Notes: a model not told the origin generated them from the letters alone. Counted from the first letter of the stretch, positions 34,412 to 43,523 are shown. The stretch: 64,000 bases of DNA from Methanomassiliicoccaceae archaeon UBA421 (GCA_002498365.1 DAHB01000005.1:30834-94833), one strand, 5' to 3'. Numbers and translations are program-made.

Positions 34412-34523
34412 CCCCACCTAGCTCAGTCTGGCCAGAGCGGCTGACTGTAGAGAGTTTCCGGATTTATCCGGTGCAGCCGCCGATATCAGCAGGTCCCCTG
34501 TTCAAATCAGGGGGTGGGGACCA
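34412..34523 (+). tRNA. tRNA-Tyr(GUA) with a 34-nt intron
   Basis: The acceptor CCCCACC (34412-34418) pairs with GGTGGGG (34513-34519). Base pair C1-G72, A73 (34520) and an encoded CCA (34521-34523) are the archaeal tyrosine identity pattern. The anticodon GTA is at 34447-34449. After removal of 34451-34484, between positions 37 and 38, the anticodon stem GCTGA/TCAGC closes perfectly. The D stem GCTC and T stem CCCCTG/CAGGGG are present. Confidence 0.95.
34451..34484 (+). other. tRNA-Tyr intron
   Basis: The intron lies at the canonical 37/38 site and contains its own stem (TCCGGATTTATCCGG, near 34457-34471). The exon-intron borders can form a bulge-helix-bulge with GGCTG facing CAGCC, as needed by the archaeal tRNA splicing endonuclease. 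Confidence 0.85.
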
Positions 34524-34907
34524 CTTCCCTCTGGCTCGACCGATTAACGGCACCAATTTATTCATACTTTATTTTCGGCGAAAACGTCGCCGAGTCGATG
34601 CTAAAAAGGAAAAATCCGACGAAGATCCGGGCCCGGATGTGGACTGATGTCATCTTGTCTCATCAAGCCGGCACGTCATGCGCGGCCATGTTGGAGCTCA
34701 CAGAATCAGGCCGTTGTACCGGTTGCCCGCTTCTTGACCAATGTAACCAGGCCCCCTGTATTGCGGTTTGCGCCGTGCACGTCGAAACGACGCTCCGACC
34801 CTAGGAAGGCGTCCACATGATGTGCCCTTACTCCGACCGCATCTGTTAGCCCGTTCCCGGCACAGATTGCCCGTACGGCTGTGCACTGCCCGAAACGTGC
34901 GCACATA
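34524..34907. other. Intergenic stretch, no convincing gene
   Basis: The 384 bases between tRNA-Tyr and the minus-strand permease contain a plus-strand open frame (34514-34804) that begins inside the tRNA and resembles no protein I recognise. I see no repeat of note. An attachment-site remnant is possible next to a tRNA, but no direct repeat of the tRNA 3' end was found. Confidence 0.5.
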
Positions 34908-35519
34908 TCACAGATCGATTCCGGCGAATCTTCTACAGGAAACCAAGTAGCATGTGTAAACTATCACTACTGCGACTGCCGCAAGAGCCAGTACGACCAG
35001 TGTCAAATCTCCGAAGGCCTCTGCAGCAATCATAGACAGAGTGATCAGAGCGCTGATGACCACGATATTAGCCACCACTGAGATATATTGTGTCTTGACG
35101 CTGTTGCCTGTTACATAGTAAACCGCAACCGAAACGCTCGATACGATGATACCGATGATGAAACCCAGAGGGCATGCCGTCACCATAGACGCGACATCTC
35201 CAAAATCATAGACATAGGACATCGAGATGGATATGACCAGACCGATGGCCGTCCCGATCAGTGCGAGTATCGCGCCCGTGACGAACTTGGAACGTACGAT
35301 TGTGTTCCTGTCCACACCGATAGACATGATATATCTGTCCCAATTGCATTGTTCGTCCCAGCGAATGGATGCTGAGGCAAGAGATACCAACAAAACGGCA
35401 GGCAAGATGTACGTGATCAAAGGGACCTTGAGCAGGAAGCACAGCACGGCTGCGAATATACTGAGCGACACTATGCTGGACTTGATGAGAATCAAATCCT
35501 TGCGGACCAAGGTCATCAT
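34908..35519 (-). CDS. ABC-2 type permease, small
   Basis: This 203-residue membrane protein has about six helices and begins with the short cytoplasmic stretch LVRKDLILIK found in ABC2_membrane_5 proteins. These occur with GntR-type regulators and an ATPase in bacterial peptide-antibiotic response operons. Here it is the last gene of such an operon and overlaps the ATPase by 4 bp. The substrate is unknown. Confidence 0.82.
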   Translation of the reverse strand: MMTLVRKDLILIKSSIVSLSIFAAVLCFLLKVPLITYILPAVLLVSLASASIRWDEQCNWDRYIMSIGVDRNTIVRSKFVTGAILALIGTAIGLVISISMSYVYDFGDVASMVTACPLGFIIGIIVSSVSVAVYYVTGNSVKTQYISVVANIVVISALITLSMIAAEAFGDLTLVVLALAAVAVVIVYTCYLVSCRRFAGIDL

Positions 35520-36364
35520 GCGGCATCACCCCTGACAATTAGCACCATGATATCATCCAGGGATGCTGTGTCGACCGTCAGTTCCGGGAACGCCTCTTTC
35601 ACGGCGTGACGATCTCTGACGAGGGCCGAGACCGAATAGCTTTCCCTTCTGAGACTGACAATATTCTCGCGACCTATCGCCAGAACCTGCGCCTCGCCAC
35701 CTTTGACAACCCCGTACCTGTCCAATATCTCGTCTTTGGGTTCGCTCATAATTATCCTGCCCCTGTGAAGGAACACTATGTAATCGGCGACCCTCTCCAG
35801 ATCTGACGTTATGTGCGACGACATCAGCATAGAGTGCCTGTCATCCTGCATGTATTCCATCACTATGTCCAGGAACTCGTCCCTGGAAGCGGGGTCCATT
35901 CCTGCGGTGGCCTCGTCGAGGATCACCAGATCGGCACCGTGGGACAATTCCACCGCGACCTGAATCTTCATGCTCATCCCACGAGAGAGTTCATGGACCT
36001 TCTTGTCCAGGGATATCCCGAACTTTTCCATCAGGAACTCATAACGGGATTGATCCCATTCCGGATACAGATCCGCCATGAGATTTCCTATCTGCTTCCC
36101 TGACATCATCTTGTGTAAACAGCATTCGTCGAACACGACCCCGATCTTTCCCAGTACCGTCCTATCGGACGATCCGAAGACCCTTATTATCCCGGAATCG
36201 CAATGGTTTGCTCCGGTTATGCATTTTATCAATGTGGTCTTCCCTGCCCCGTTCTCGCCTATCAATCCGACGATATAGCCGGCGGGTATGTCCAGGTCCA
36301 GACCATTTATCTCGTAGTCCCCGTAGGACTTGCGGAGACCTCTTACCTCTACGGCGTTCTCCAT
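35516..36364 (-). CDS. ABC transporter ATP-binding protein (GntR operon)
   Basis: The 282-residue ATPase has Walker A GENGAGKTT, signature LSRGMSMK (variant), Walker B LVILDEATAGMD and SSHITSDLE. The C-terminal 80 residues form a small regulatory domain. It lies between the GntR regulator and the permease with no gap, so the three genes form a single operon. Confidence 0.9.
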   Translation of the reverse strand: MENAVEVRGLRKSYGDYEINGLDLDIPAGYIVGLIGENGAGKTTLIKCITGANHCDSGIIRVFGSSDRTVLGKIGVVFDECCLHKMMSGKQIGNLMADLYPEWDQSRYEFLMEKFGISLDKKVHELSRGMSMKIQVAVELSHGADLVILDEATAGMDPASRDEFLDIVMEYMQDDRHSMLMSSHITSDLERVADYIVFLHRGRIIMSEPKDEILDRYGVVKGGEAQVLAIGRENIVSLRRESYSVSALVRDRHAVKEAFPELTVDTASLDDIMVLIVRGDAA

Positions 36365-36751
36365 TCAATCAACCTCATACAGGATGTCGAGAATCTCCTT
36401 CAGCTCCTCCTTGGTGATACTGCCACGTTCAGCCACCTCTACGGCGCGACGGAGGAAATCCTCCGCCATCCTCAGATTGGCCTCGTGAAGCAGTGCCGGA
36501 TCCTGCGTAGCAACGAAGCATCCTTTTCCTGCGACCGTCACGATGAAGCCCTCAGCCTCGAGTTCGTTGTACGCCCTCTTGGTCGTTATCAGGCTTATCT
36601 TGAGATCCTGGGCCAAAGAACGCATGCTGGGTAGCGGGTCCCCTCCTTTCAGGACCCCGCTCATGATCTGGTCGCGGATCTGGCCCTCGATCTGCTCGTA
36701 TATGGCCTTACCGCTGGAGTTGCTGATGATGATCTCCATTCTCTCGATCAT
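36365..36751 (-). CDS. GntR-family (YtrA-like) transcriptional regulator
   Basis: The roughly 128-residue protein has the GntR wing-HTH start (SSGKAIYEQIEGQIRDQIMSG, then LPSMRSLAQDLKISLITTKRAYNELEAEGFI) and a short helical C terminus, as in the YtrA subfamily with no large ligand domain. Starts at 36751 or 36739 are both possible; an upstream extension to 36793 crosses the operator-like repeats and is rejected. The bacterial-style operon suggests horizontal origin. Confidence 0.87.
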   Translation of the reverse strand: MIERMEIIISNSSGKAIYEQIEGQIRDQIMSGVLKGGDPLPSMRSLAQDLKISLITTKRAYNELEAEGFIVTVAGKGCFVATQDPALLHEANLRMAEDFLRRAVEVAERGSITKEELKEILDILYEVD

Positions 36752-36761
36752 GAATGTAGAT

Positions 36762-36796
36762 ACTGTATATAACTGTATATGTTTAATATACACAGT
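36762..36796 (-). promoter_or_regulatory. Operator-like repeat cluster of the GntR operon
   Basis: Two tandem copies, ACTGTATATA (36762-36771) and ACTGTATATG (36772-36781), face an inverted ATATACACAGT (36786-36796). The array sits just upstream of the GntR start and overlaps the AT-rich promoter, the usual site for autorepression by YtrA-like regulators. Confidence 0.5.
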
Positions 36797-37252
36797 TGGT
36801 CCTCATGCGAGTCGCGTTCGTTTGTATTCGTTCGGATACATCGCCTTATAATCCATTTTTAAGAGTATGATGACTGTTTTTTCACAGAGCTTCCCTGATC
36901 CCACAGCGGGTGGAATGTCGTTACGGCAAAGCCTTGGAGGGCCGAAGCATCCAACTCCTTGCATGGGGTCGCAAACAGAACATGACGGTGAGCAGTTCAG
37001 CACCTCTGCCATCAGTAATTTTGGAATAACGGCTGACCCGATGTTCTCAGAAATAAGCGTAACTTCCCAATGATATCCTCCAGACGAAAGATGGATACCA
37101 CGACCTTAGTGCGGGTGGCCGACTAGATTGAAATCCTCTGGAATCGGATTCGATTGGCTCCTTTCTAAACATCCTTAACCCGGCAGTATAGAAAATTACG
37201 TCAATTGTGAAAAACAGATATCCTGCTCGACCGTGAGGGCCTTGGTAAGGCT
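36797..37252. other. Intergenic stretch with one doubtful small frame
   Basis: About 455 bases lie between the GntR promoter and a stress-protein gene. A 69-codon minus-strand frame (36803-37012) is Cys-rich (CSPSCSVCDP, CFGPPRLC) but lacks any family resemblance and ends at the operator. It could be a remnant or a chance frame. I see no RNA gene or repeat here. Confidence 0.4.
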
Positions 37253-38110
37253 TTACCAGGATTCCGGCAGGCCTTCCTGTTTCCTGTATCTGACCACCAT
37301 CACCGGGCAGTTGGCCTCCCTTACCGTTTTTTCGGCGACACTGCCCACGCTCAGGCGTTTCCATCCCGTACGGCCCATGGTGCCCATCACCACCATGTCG
37401 TAGTATGCGGACATGCCGCCGATGATCTGACTGGGACTTCCGGGGACTATCCTCTTCTCGACTTCCAGACCGAGTTTGGAGCCCTCCTCGTGCACATAGC
37501 GCACGGCCCTCTCGCAGGCGACCTCGGTATCGACGCTGCCGGATGCACGTGACATCGTCTTGTTGTCGAAAACGCTGAGGGCCGTAATCTTGGTGACCCC
37601 GGGCGTCACCTTGGCCATCCTGAGGGCCTCCCTGACCGCAGGCGCGGTGAAATCGCTCCCATCTGTTGCTATGAGCATCTTTTCCATCCTGAATGGTGTG
37701 TCCGGGTCCAGGTTCCTTACTGCGATCACCGGACATTTGGAATATCTGATCACTTTCTCCGTCACGCTTCCCAGCAAAAGGTGCGAAACGCCCTCTCTTC
37801 CGGCGGTGCCCATTACGAGGATGTCGAAATCGGACATATTTTTGATTATTTCGTCCGCCGGGATCCCATCGACCGTCATCGTCTTCACGATGATTCCGAA
37901 TTCGTTGCCTTTGTCGGCGATCCAGCCGAGGGCGTTATCCCCCCTTATGCCGGGAGTACCGCATGCCAGGTTGTTCACGTAGTTTGTGGAATCGTTCACA
38001 TATAGGGCCGTGACGCTCCCGCCGACGGCTTTCGCGAGCTTTATGGCGTATATCGCAGACGCCTTGCTCTTATCGCCTGTATCCGTGGTAACCAATATTC
38101 TGTAGGCCAT
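37253..38110 (-). CDS. Universal stress protein with two UspA domains
   Basis: The 285-residue protein has two UspA domains. Each has the ATP-binding signature G-x2-G-x9-GS: GTAGREGVSHLLLGS in the first and GTMGRTGWKRLSVGS in the second, followed by CPVIAVR and CPVMVVR. ATP binding is thus likely in both halves. Tandem Usp proteins are common in methanogens and linked to stress survival; the exact role is unknown. It is 4 bases downstream of the YitT-like gene. Confidence 0.9.
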   Translation of the reverse strand: MAYRILVTTDTGDKSKASAIYAIKLAKAVGGSVTALYVNDSTNYVNNLACGTPGIRGDNALGWIADKGNEFGIIVKTMTVDGIPADEIIKNMSDFDILVMGTAGREGVSHLLLGSVTEKVIRYSKCPVIAVRNLDPDTPFRMEKMLIATDGSDFTAPAVREALRMAKVTPGVTKITALSVFDNKTMSRASGSVDTEVACERAVRYVHEEGSKLGLEVEKRIVPGSPSQIIGGMSAYYDMVVMGTMGRTGWKRLSVGSVAEKTVREANCPVMVVRYRKQEGLPESW

Positions 38111-38114
38111 CTAG

Positions 38115-38816
38115 TTACTCCTTCGCCTTGGCACCCTCTGTTGCGGACTTGCCCCTATTACGGAGAGTTTCGTAATAAGGCTCGATCTCGAAGTGGTCGT
38201 TCAAGAGCGTACCGAATGCCTGAATGAATGTTCCCGTTATTATAGCCATTACCACAGTCCCGATGCCGATCCCCGCAAGGTCGCCGAGGAAAAATAGAGA
38301 GACGGCCGCAGATATCGTCAGGCACGTGACGTCGAACATCGTCTTGATCCTTCTGAAAGACGTATGATAGTGTGATGCCAGGCTGTTGGAGAACATCTCT
38401 ACAATCGTGAGCGGCATCTTGGACGTGATCATCATGGACACTCCGAAGCACATTAGTAGGAAGCTCCCTCCGAAAAGAGGCACCCTGAGATATAGCTCGT
38501 CCGGAACGCCCCCGATCATCGCGTCCGTGATGTCCAGCATTGCGGCGAAAAGCAGGACCATGGCGAACGAGACGAGATATTTCCTCTTGAACTTACGGGT
38601 TATGGATATCAATATCACAAATAGAACGGTCTGGAATGCAAGGTTCCATTCGCCGAAAGACAGGAACGGCATTATGAGATGTAGCGCATAGGCCAGGGAC
38701 GATATCGTCGATATCCCGAATCCCAGCTTGACCATGAGGGATATGGCGAATGCGACAAAAAATAAGCCGATGGCCATGAATATCTCGCCGGGGACCTTCA
38801 GCTTGCGACTTTTCAT
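38115..38816 (-). CDS. YczE/YitT-like membrane protein
   Basis: The 233-residue protein has five to six hydrophobic segments and the GFGISTISSLAYAL motif near residue 33 typical of the YczE/YitT family. The function of the family is unknown; some members are tied to antibiotic or stress phenotypes. It is followed at once by a tandem Usp gene, probably in the same transcript. Confidence 0.78.
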   Translation of the reverse strand: MKSRKLKVPGEIFMAIGLFFVAFAISLMVKLGFGISTISSLAYALHLIMPFLSFGEWNLAFQTVLFVILISITRKFKRKYLVSFAMVLLFAAMLDITDAMIGGVPDELYLRVPLFGGSFLLMCFGVSMMITSKMPLTIVEMFSNSLASHYHTSFRRIKTMFDVTCLTISAAVSLFFLGDLAGIGIGTVVMAIITGTFIQAFGTLLNDHFEIEPYYETLRNRGKSATEGAKAKE

Positions 38817-38986
38817 TCTATCCTGTATTCTCCTTAGACAAAGGCGCCGACTTTCAGACGCATATATAAACTTACTTCAAGAAGAGAAATGCCTCATCGG
38901 CTTCCGAATGGGACGCTGACGGACGGCCTTCGTCCCCTCCGGACACCTCCTCGGTGAGCCCGTGTTCCGATATGCCGTGCCAGAGG

Positions 38987-39586
38987 TCAGATTTTTTGAA
39001 CCGTCTCCGCGACGGACTCCGGTGGCTCTCCGAAGAACGCGCGGGGAGATTTCTCGTCCCCGTCCTCCCCGTCCTTGAAATACCGGTGGTAGTGGCTGAA
39101 ACTGTGCATGATGCCCCCTCGGTGGAGGACCGGCCTGATATCCAGGCCTCCTCTGGCCAGCGCCATCGCGTTCTCCTCCTTGTACGTGTAGAGGTTGAGG
39201 GACCCTTTGCTGCCCTTCCCGCGCCTGATCCCGATGATCGCCCTGGCCGATTCCATGGTTATCGGGGTTTTGGATATCATGGCCTTCCTCGGCCTCTGCT
39301 TCTGGCCTTCGCTGATGAACACCAGGTATACTCCTCCGTTCTTCCTGGATATCGCCTCTTTGGCGGTAAGTTCTATCATTTTCAGGGTTGCTCCGCCGAA
39401 TTCCTGCGCAAGCTCCAGCTCCCCGTCCTCCGGATTGTAGTAGCATCCCGTGGACGACATCTTCCCGTTCCATACCATGCTCTTGAACGTCTTGTTCCCT
39501 CTGCTGAATTCGCGCCTAAGCACCCCGATTATCAATGCAACCAGGGCAAGTACTATGAAAATTGCAAATATCAGCAGGGCGTCCAC
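38987..39586 (-). CDS. Single-pass membrane protein of unknown function
   Basis: Start is set at GTG 39586, which gives a 199-residue protein opening with one strong membrane helix (MDALLIFAIFIVLALVALII) and a basic stop-transfer. A soluble mixed alpha-beta domain follows, with no catalytic motif I recognise. The reading frame continues upstream antisense to the flavoprotein gene, but that part is an artefact. It is divergent from the rubredoxin-flavoprotein gene with about 100 bp between. Confidence 0.6.
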   Translation of the reverse strand: MDALLIFAIFIVLALVALIIGVLRREFSRGNKTFKSMVWNGKMSSTGCYYNPEDGELELAQEFGGATLKMIELTAKEAISRKNGGVYLVFISEGQKQRPRKAMISKTPITMESARAIIGIRRGKGSKGSLNLYTYKEENAMALARGGLDIRPVLHRGGIMHSFSHYHRYFKDGEDGDEKSPRAFFGEPPESVAETVQKI

Positions 39587-39688
39587 GACACGTAATACGT
39601 ATCTGGGACATATTATATTTACGGTTTTACCCCGGTTAACGAAGTTATTATAGGTGCCGACATCAATCCTCCTCCCGAGGTTGAAAAA

Positions 39689-41470
39689 ATGAAAAAATGG
39701 CGTTGCACGGTCTGCGGTTACATACACGAAGGCGATGAACCTCCGGAGACTTGCCCTCAGTGCGGAGCTCCGAAAGAGAAGTTCGAACTCTACACCGGTC
39801 GCGACGGCGGCGCCCGTAAAGACAGCTCTCAGGGCGTCGGAGACCTGACCGCCGACGTGGTGGTGGTCGGGTCCGGGGCAGCGGCGTTTTCCGCCGCGAT
39901 AACCGCCAGAAGCATGGGTTCCGATGTCTTGATGATAGAAAAGGCATCGAGGGTCGGCGGAACAACTTTGCGCTCGGGAGGGGGATACTGGATACCCGGC
40001 AACCATCTCCAAAAGGCGGCGGGCTACCGCGACAGCAAGGACGATGCCGTACGATACATGGCACGTTTCTCTTTCCCTAACCTTTACAACCCCAAAGCGG
40101 ACGGGTACGGCCTTACAGCGCACCAGTTCGATCTTATAAACTCGTTCTACGACAACTGCTCCGAGATGGTGGAATATCTCGAGGATATAGACGCGGTGCA
40201 TTCGATAATGGATATCGGCTGGAACGGCAAGGCCCAGGTGGACTATGCCGACCATCTGCCCGAGAACAAAGGGATCCGTGGGAGGATCCTGTTCTCTAAG
40301 GGACCGGACGGCAAGCTGGGCTACGGGATCAATCTGGTCAGGCTGTTCGAGGAGTGGGCGAAAAAGAACGGCATCAAGATAGTGACGGACTGCCGCGCCA
40401 CAGACCTTATAATGAAGGACGGCAGGGCGGTAGGCGTGGAAGCGGAATCTTCCGGCGGGAAAGTCAGGATGCTGGCCCGGCAGGGCGTCATGTTCGGCAC
40501 CGGAGGATATTCGCACAACATCGACCTGATGAGGGATTTCCAGCCCGGACCGGTCTACGGCGGATGCTCGGCGCCCACGAACACCGGGGACTTCATACCC
40601 ATCGCCGGCAGATGCGGAGCAAAGATAGGCAACACACACGGCGCATGGAGGTCCGACAGCGCGATAGAGCTCTTCCTGGGGAACCCGGACGGGATGTCCA
40701 ACATCTTCTTCATGCTGGGCGACAGCATCATCCTGGTCGACAAATACGGCAAGAGGTACGTGGACGAAAAGCGTAACTACAACGACAGAGGCAGGATGCA
40801 TTTCGAGTGGGATGCCCAGAATGCGGAATATAAGAACATGCTTACGTTCCTCGTCTCCGACGAGCGCACGGCGTCCATGTGGCAGGGGCAGATGCCTTAT
40901 CCCCTGAAGGGAGACCCGTTGCCCGGCTACCTGATCAAAGCTGACGACCTCGATACATTGGCGGACAAGATAGCCGAGCGTCTCGGGAAGATCGCAGGCA
41001 GCACCGGCAATTTCTCCCTGGCACCTTCGTTCAAAGAAGGGCTGAAGGAGACGGTCGAGAAGTTCAACGGTTACGCCGCGGAAGGAAAGGACCCGGAGTT
41101 CAGACGCGGCGATTTCGATTACGACAGAGAATGGGCATCGTCGCCGCCTTCCGACCCTGCGGCCGAATGGCCCGAGAAGGAGTCTAAGAACCACACCATG
41201 CATCCCATCGGGAAACCGCCCTACTACGCCGTGATCCTGGGATCCGGGACCCTCGACACGAACGGGGGGCCGGTCATCGACGGAAGGGCACGGGTCCTCG
41301 ACTGGAACGAGAGGCCGATAGAGGGCCTGTACGGGGCGGGGAACTGCATTGCTTCCCCTACTTCGGACGCTTACTGGGGCGGAGGGAGCACCATCGGCCC
41401 CGCCATGACCTTCGGGTACATAGCGGGAAAGCAGCTGGCCGAAAGGGAAAAGACGGAGCCGGGTGTCTGA
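39689..41470 (+). CDS. Rubredoxin-FAD-dependent reductase fusion
   Basis: The 593-residue protein starts with a short rubredoxin-like domain (C6-x2-C9 and C22-x2-C25; WRCTVCGYIHEGDEPPETCP). From about residue 54 it has a fumarate-reductase/ketosteroid-dehydrogenase-type flavoprotein (VVVVGSGAAAFSAAITA, EKASRVGGTTLRSGGGYW, GTGGYSHN). The C terminus has the FAD-binding GLYGAGNCIASPTSDAYWGGGSTIG pattern. The rubredoxin could deliver electrons directly to FAD for reduction of an enoate or similar acceptor. The substrate is unknown. It overlaps the CDGSH gene. Confidence 0.87.
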   Translation: MKKWRCTVCGYIHEGDEPPETCPQCGAPKEKFELYTGRDGGARKDSSQGVGDLTADVVVVGSGAAAFSAAITARSMGSDVLMIEKASRVGGTTLRSGGGYWIPGNHLQKAAGYRDSKDDAVRYMARFSFPNLYNPKADGYGLTAHQFDLINSFYDNCSEMVEYLEDIDAVHSIMDIGWNGKAQVDYADHLPENKGIRGRILFSKGPDGKLGYGINLVRLFEEWAKKNGIKIVTDCRATDLIMKDGRAVGVEAESSGGKVRMLARQGVMFGTGGYSHNIDLMRDFQPGPVYGGCSAPTNTGDFIPIAGRCGAKIGNTHGAWRSDSAIELFLGNPDGMSNIFFMLGDSIILVDKYGKRYVDEKRNYNDRGRMHFEWDAQNAEYKNMLTFLVSDERTASMWQGQMPYPLKGDPLPGYLIKADDLDTLADKIAERLGKIAGSTGNFSLAPSFKEGLKETVEKFNGYAAEGKDPEFRRGDFDYDREWASSPPSDPAAEWPEKESKNHTMHPIGKPPYYAVILGSGTLDTNGGPVIDGRARVLDWNERPIEGLYGAGNCIASPTSDAYWGGGSTIGPAMTFGYIAGKQLAEREKTEPGV

Positions 41471-41471
41471 T

Positions 41472-42152
41472 ATGACCGACGAAATGACAATAAAGATCGT
41501 CAAAGGAGGGCCCTACATCGTATCCGGATGCGTCCCGATATCGGAAAAGATCGTGACTCCCAAAGGCGAGGGGTACGTGTGGACGGACGGAGAGAATATC
41601 GAACAGAAGGAACGGTACTCCCTCTGCAGGTGCGGCCGGTCTAAGAACTCGCCGTTTTGCGACGGCGGCCACTCCAAGGCCCTTGCCTTCGGCGGCAAGG
41701 AGAAGGCAGACAGAGCACCTTATGAAAAACGGGCGAAAGTGCTTGAGGGAGAGACCTTGGACCTGAAGGACGACGGCCGGTGCGCCCTGGCCCGCTTCTG
41801 CCACACAGACCGTGGAAAGGTCTGGACCCTGATCAAGAACTCGGGAGACCCTGAATGCCGTGAGTTGGCTATCAGGGCCGCGTGCGAATGCCCGGCCGGC
41901 AGGCTGACAGCTTACGACAAGGACGGTACCCTGCACGAAGACGTGCTCGACGAGGAGATCGTCGTCATACAGGACCCGGAGAAAGGCTGCAGCGGCGGAT
42001 ATTACGTGAAGGGCGGAATAAAGATCGTATCGGCAGAAGGCCATGAATATGAGGTGCGCAACCGTTACGTACTGTGCAGATGCGGACATTCGAGGGACAT
42101 GCCTTTCTGCGATGCGAGCCACATAGGATATCGCTTTAAATCCAAGAATTGA
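41472..42152 (+). CDS. Protein with two CDGSH iron-sulfur domains
   Basis: The 226-residue protein has two CDGSH signatures, CRCGRSKNSPFCDGGH and CRCGHSRDMPFCDASH, each a three-Cys one-His [2Fe-2S] site. Between them is a Cys-rich segment (CALARFCH, then CRELAIRAACECPAGRL) like the DUF1271/Fer4_19-type domain seen with CDGSH proteins. ATG 41472 is preferred over GTG 41463. Its overlap with the rubredoxin-flavoprotein gene suggests an electron-transfer partner. Confidence 0.88.
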   Translation: MTDEMTIKIVKGGPYIVSGCVPISEKIVTPKGEGYVWTDGENIEQKERYSLCRCGRSKNSPFCDGGHSKALAFGGKEKADRAPYEKRAKVLEGETLDLKDDGRCALARFCHTDRGKVWTLIKNSGDPECRELAIRAACECPAGRLTAYDKDGTLHEDVLDEEIVVIQDPEKGCSGGYYVKGGIKIVSAEGHEYEVRNRYVLCRCGHSRDMPFCDASHIGYRFKSKN

Positions 42153-42161
42153 TACGCTGAC

Positions 42162-42536
42162 ATGCCTGAAGGCAATTACAACAGACCGATCTTGTTGAGC
42201 ATATTCGCGGTATTGCAGATCCTGGGCGGCATCATCGCCGTGGCAGTGGGCGCTTTCGCCATATTGGGAGGGGCGATCTCTGTTCCGGTCGCGTTGCCTG
42301 CCGGCCTGACGATGGTGGTTGCGGGCGTCATCTCGCTGGTGGCAGGGCTGATAATGATGCTCGTAGGAGTGGCCCTGTTCTCCGGGAAGAAGTGGGGATG
42401 GTGGTTCGCGGTCATCATGACTGCCCTGGCACTGATATTCAGCCTTGTGACCCTCAACTGGATAGTGGCTGTGTTCGAAGCGATAGTCCTGCTGTACCTC
42501 AATATGAAGAACACGAAGGGCTGGTTCGGGATCTGA
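42162..42536 (+). CDS. Small membrane protein, four helices
   Basis: The 124-residue protein is nearly all hydrophobic with about four transmembrane helices (near 9-35, 45-72, 78-98, 98-115) and a WGWWF turn. No family assignment is firm. It follows the CDGSH gene by nine bases and probably shares its transcript. It ends directly against a convergent Usp gene. Confidence 0.7.
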   Translation: MPEGNYNRPILLSIFAVLQILGGIIAVAVGAFAILGGAISVPVALPAGLTMVVAGVISLVAGLIMMLVGVALFSGKKWGWWFAVIMTALALIFSLVTLNWIVAVFEAIVLLYLNMKNTKGWFGI

Positions 42537-43418
42537 TCAGAAAGAATCCAGCGGAACGAAAACTTCGCTGGCCCTTACGACCATCACGGGGCACTTAGCG
42601 TACCTTATGACCTTTTCGGCCACGCTCCCAACGCGTATTTCCGAGAGCCCGGTCCGCCCGAGCGTCCCTATGACGACAAGATCGTATTCCGAAGAGCGTT
42701 CGGCTATCTCCTTATGAGGTACCCCGTCCTCGATGATCGGGTCGACGTTGAGACCTAGTAGCGCGCCCTCGTGTATCACCTTGGCCACGGCCTCCTTGCT
42801 GATGTCGTTGAGCTCCGCCCTCGCCTCGTCCGCATGCGTCCGGGGGATCTCCCTCACATCGTTGATGCTGATGGTCGTCACCTTCATTCCCAGACGCGAT
42901 GCCAGTCGAAGGCCGCTGCGTACCGCAGGATCGTTCGCCGCGCTTCCGTCGGTGGCTATCAGCATATTTCCGAACCTGGTTCCTGTTTCCTCGTGCTCCG
43001 GCCTGCGGACCACTATTACTGGGCAATAGGCGAGCTTTATCACCCTCTCGGCGACGCTGCCCACGAGCCAAAGCGAGACGCCGGACCTGCCGATAGAACC
43101 GAGGACGATAGCCTTGGCGCCTATCTCTTCGGCCTTTTTGACTATCTCTACCGCCGGTATCCCGAACTCGACGAAGGATTCGACAGATATTCCTCTGGCG
43201 GCCGCCTCGTCCACGGCATACTTGACCGCTGCCTCGCCGGGGGAGAATTCGTGTTCTCCTTCCTTCAGAGGTTCGTCGCTCACATAAATTGCAGCTACCT
43301 CGTATTCGAGAGCGGATGCCAGGTCAAGGGCGTAATGCACCGTTTCCTCGCTGACCCTGCTGCCATCCGTCGCTATTAGGATCTTGGACAACTCTTTATT
43401 CCCCGTTTGCGACCGCAT
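42537..43418 (-). CDS. Universal stress protein with two UspA domains (second copy)
   Basis: The 293-residue tandem Usp has ATP-binding loops GSIGRSGVSLWLVGS and GTLGRTGLSEIRVGS, each followed by a CPVIVV or CPVMVV strand. It is a paralogue of the 37253-38110 protein. The two bracket the rubredoxin-flavoprotein/CDGSH cluster, hinting at a common stress-linked unit. The start ATG 43418 has a short upstream gap from the next operon. Confidence 0.9.
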   Translation of the reverse strand: MRSQTGNKELSKILIATDGSRVSEETVHYALDLASALEYEVAAIYVSDEPLKEGEHEFSPGEAAVKYAVDEAAARGISVESFVEFGIPAVEIVKKAEEIGAKAIVLGSIGRSGVSLWLVGSVAERVIKLAYCPVIVVRRPEHEETGTRFGNMLIATDGSAANDPAVRSGLRLASRLGMKVTTISINDVREIPRTHADEARAELNDISKEAVAKVIHEGALLGLNVDPIIEDGVPHKEIAERSSEYDLVVIGTLGRTGLSEIRVGSVAEKVIRYAKCPVMVVRASEVFVPLDSF

Positions 43419-43523
43419 AGGCCGCGATGTTTAATGATGTTTTTCATTGAAGAACCTTGCGATATCCAGGGGCTTTGAGAACGAAAATGATATGTAAAAA
43501 GTTTGTTCGGACCTTAGTGCCCC

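Noticed and set aside
34514..34804. A Cys-containing 96-codon frame after tRNA-Tyr
   Set aside because: It begins inside the tRNA gene, has no ribosome site and no recognisable domain. A chance frame is more likely.
34412..34907. A possible integration site next to tRNA-Tyr
   Set aside because: No repeat of the tRNA 3' end and no integrase were found nearby. The bacterial-like ABC operon beyond it is not flanked by repeats.
36803..37012. A 69-codon Cys-rich minus-strand frame
   Set aside because: It shows no family likeness, and both neighbouring stretches are non-coding. It could be a remnant but cannot be supported as a gene.
38987..41503. A very long minus-strand open frame (838 codons)
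   Set aside because: Only its last 199 codons (38987-39586) look like protein. The rest is antisense to the rubredoxin-flavoprotein gene, an effect of high third-position GC.
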